This document shows, one piece after another, positions 24,223 through 25,032 of a stretch of DNA of 25,032 nt. The translations under genes were made by a program, and so were the position numbers. The notes beneath the pieces are model-generated. The model was not told where the DNA came from and did not search any database. It was given only the letters and a program-made list of their open reading frames with translations. The first letter of the stretch is position 1. Each line of letters starts with the position of its first letter. The stretch is from a virus: positions 1 to 25,032 of the IMG/VR virus record IMGVR_UViG_3300017727_000147. One strand, 5' to 3'.

Positions 24223-24552
24223 ATGGCCGTACAATACACAGTTCAAATAAGTGACGCTGATTACAAAGCTCTATGCTATGTAGCAGATAACCCTAATACA
24301 TATATCGATGAGCATGTGACAGAATATATAAGGCAAATGAAAGAAGATTTAGTTAAAGAAATTATTAAAAGTGAATTAGCTAGACCAGGTATGAGATCCA
24401 TACCTGCCGATAAGGAAGAATTACTCCGCACAGCAACAGTGAAAACACAAGTACAAATAAATCAGGAAGATACACAACGTATGGAAGCAATGGTTCTGAA
24501 TCCTGATGCACACGATTCAGATATCGGACAGACTGTCGTATTACCGGATTAG
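24223..24552 (+). CDS. Small conserved protein, paralogue of the previous gene; function unknown
   Basis: 109 residues, with AAAGGAG (24209-24215) seven bases before the ATG. Residues 4-68 are a diverged copy of the preceding 80-residue protein: a short beta-like start (YTVQISDADYKALCY), a long helix (YIDEHVTEYIRQMKEDLVKEI), then ARPGMRSIPADKEELL. The last 40 residues are extra: TVKTQVQINQEDTQRMEAMV, then an acidic end. It is the last gene of the structural operon, 22 bases before the terminator hairpin. I do not recognise the family. A role in fibre assembly or as a minor virion protein is possible from context only. Confidence 0.6.
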   Translation: MAVQYTVQISDADYKALCYVADNPNTYIDEHVTEYIRQMKEDLVKEIIKSELARPGMRSIPADKEELLRTATVKTQVQINQEDTQRMEAMVLNPDAHDSDIGQTVVLPD

Positions 24553-24573
24553 TAAAAAAATTTTTATAATATT

Positions 24574-24600
24574 AAAAAAGCCGCTTTAAGCGGCTTTTTT
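24574..24600. terminator. Bidirectional Rho-independent terminator
   Basis: GCCGC, a TTTAA loop and GCGGC form a GC stem, flanked by a six-base A run on the left and a T run on the right, so the stem can extend to 11 pairs. The T run serves the rightward structural operon, and the A run serves the leftward gene at the right edge. It sits exactly between two convergent genes (stops at 24552 and 24600). Confidence 0.9.
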
Positions 24601-25032
24601 TATTCTTGTGTATCAGTTGTTTCTTCTACAACTTCATTTTCAACATCTTCTATAACTTCATCTTCAACATCTTCTACAACTTCATCTCCAGTATCGTCAA
24701 CATCTTCAACTTCGTAAAAGTTTTTCCTTAGATATTCATAATGACTATCTGCATCATTTGCAAGTGTTTGTATATAATCTTTCTTTTGATCCCAATAATC
24801 CTGCAATTGTTTAGTATATATTTCTGGAGTTTGTCCTTGTCTTGCCAAAATTAGATCTTCTAAGATTTTTAATTGAGTAGGGTTTGAAGGTATACAATTA
24901 TTGCCAACAAATATGTCAGGGATACCTCCCATTGATAAGTCACCTTGCATAGAATGAGACTGTAATAGTGAGTTAGCCATTACCGCAGGTAAACTCTCTC
25001 TACTCTTATTAAACTTAGGATCGCCTACTCTC
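24600..25032 (-). CDS. Convergent gene with acidic C-terminal tail, 5'-truncated by the window edge; function unknown
   Basis: The stop codon is at 24600-24602, and the minus-strand frame is open to the window edge. A Met at 24980 is possible, but it has no Shine-Dalgarno, and the codons upstream of it read like protein (GDPKFNKSRESLPAVMANSL), so the true start is probably outside. The visible 143 or so residues have a mixed front part (GGIPDIFVGNNCIPSNPTQ), then a helical stretch with LKILEDLILARQGQTPEIY and DYWDQKKDYIQTLANDAD. The last 35 residues are almost entirely Asp, Glu, Val and Thr. I do not recognise the family. The acidic tail could mimic nucleic acid or bind basic proteins, but that is speculation. 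It ends at the shared terminator. Confidence 0.6.
   Translation of the reverse strand, partial: RVGDPKFNKSRESLPAVMANSLLQSHSMQGDLSMGGIPDIFVGNNCIPSNPTQLKILEDLILARQGQTPEIYTKQLQDYWDQKKDYIQTLANDADSHYEYLRKNFYEVEDVDDTGDEVVEDVEDEVIEDVENEVVEETTDTQE
24631..24702 (-). repeat. 24-base tandem repeat coding for the acidic tail
   Basis: Three tandem copies (24631-24654, 24655-24678, 24679-24702) of a 24-base unit. The first two differ at two positions, and the third is more diverged. They encode the E-V-(V/I)-E-D-V-E-(N/D) type repeat at the end of the minus-strand protein. Slippage or unequal crossing-over would change the tail length in steps of eight residues without a frameshift. Confidence 0.75.

Overview
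The window is a block of virion structural genes from an AT-rich, T4-like (tailed, contractile) bacteriophage. Three things support this: very long, repeat-rich fibre and baseplate-type proteins packed end to end on one strand; T4-type late promoter boxes (TATAAATA) in two of the few gaps; and families I recognise from marine T4-like phages, such as fibre repeats with a TTAxRP/IRFNT motif, pectate-lyase-like helices, C1q-like tips and short all-beta virion proteins. A host among marine cyanobacteria or SAR11-type bacteria is likely, but this window does not settle it. No tRNA, integrase, replication gene, insertion sequence or CRISPR array is visible.

Layout. Bases 1-1380 hold the 3' part of a repeat-built fibre protein. 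A 146-base gap (1381-1526) with a late promoter and an unusually long leader precedes a 1269-residue fibre protein with a beta-helix core. Two small structural genes follow (5341-5670, 5670-6107). Then comes a giant 2015-residue protein (6109-12156): seven chitin-binding-like modules, a beta-helix core, an Asp-box beta-propeller and a conserved C-terminal domain. Its tandem paralogue is split over two reading frames, 659 residues (12180-14159) and 2076 residues (14159-20389). Small virion proteins follow at 20408 and 20759, the second behind its own late promoter. Three tandem, homologous C1q-tipped fibres lie at 21116, 22070 and 23000. Two small paralogous genes (23968, 24223) end the operon at a strong hairpin terminator. 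A convergent, partial gene with an acidic tail occupies the right edge on the minus strand.

How it fits together. The products probably form the distal, host-facing part of the tail: beta-helical shafts, propeller and carbohydrate-binding-like decorations, and trimeric C1q-like tips as candidate receptor binders. The small proteins may be connectors, caps or folding helpers.

The most notable observation is the split giant gene. The first frame ends in a glycine run whose GGA-GGA-GGC codons form a near-ideal Shine-Dalgarno sequence (AGGAGG) six bases before the ATG of the second frame, and the two frames overlap as TAATG. The break falls inside one copy of a roughly 158-residue helical repeat. 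That repeat, marked by a Cys-x-x-Asp signature, sits inside the beta-helix core once in the 2015-residue paralogue and about six times in the split pair.
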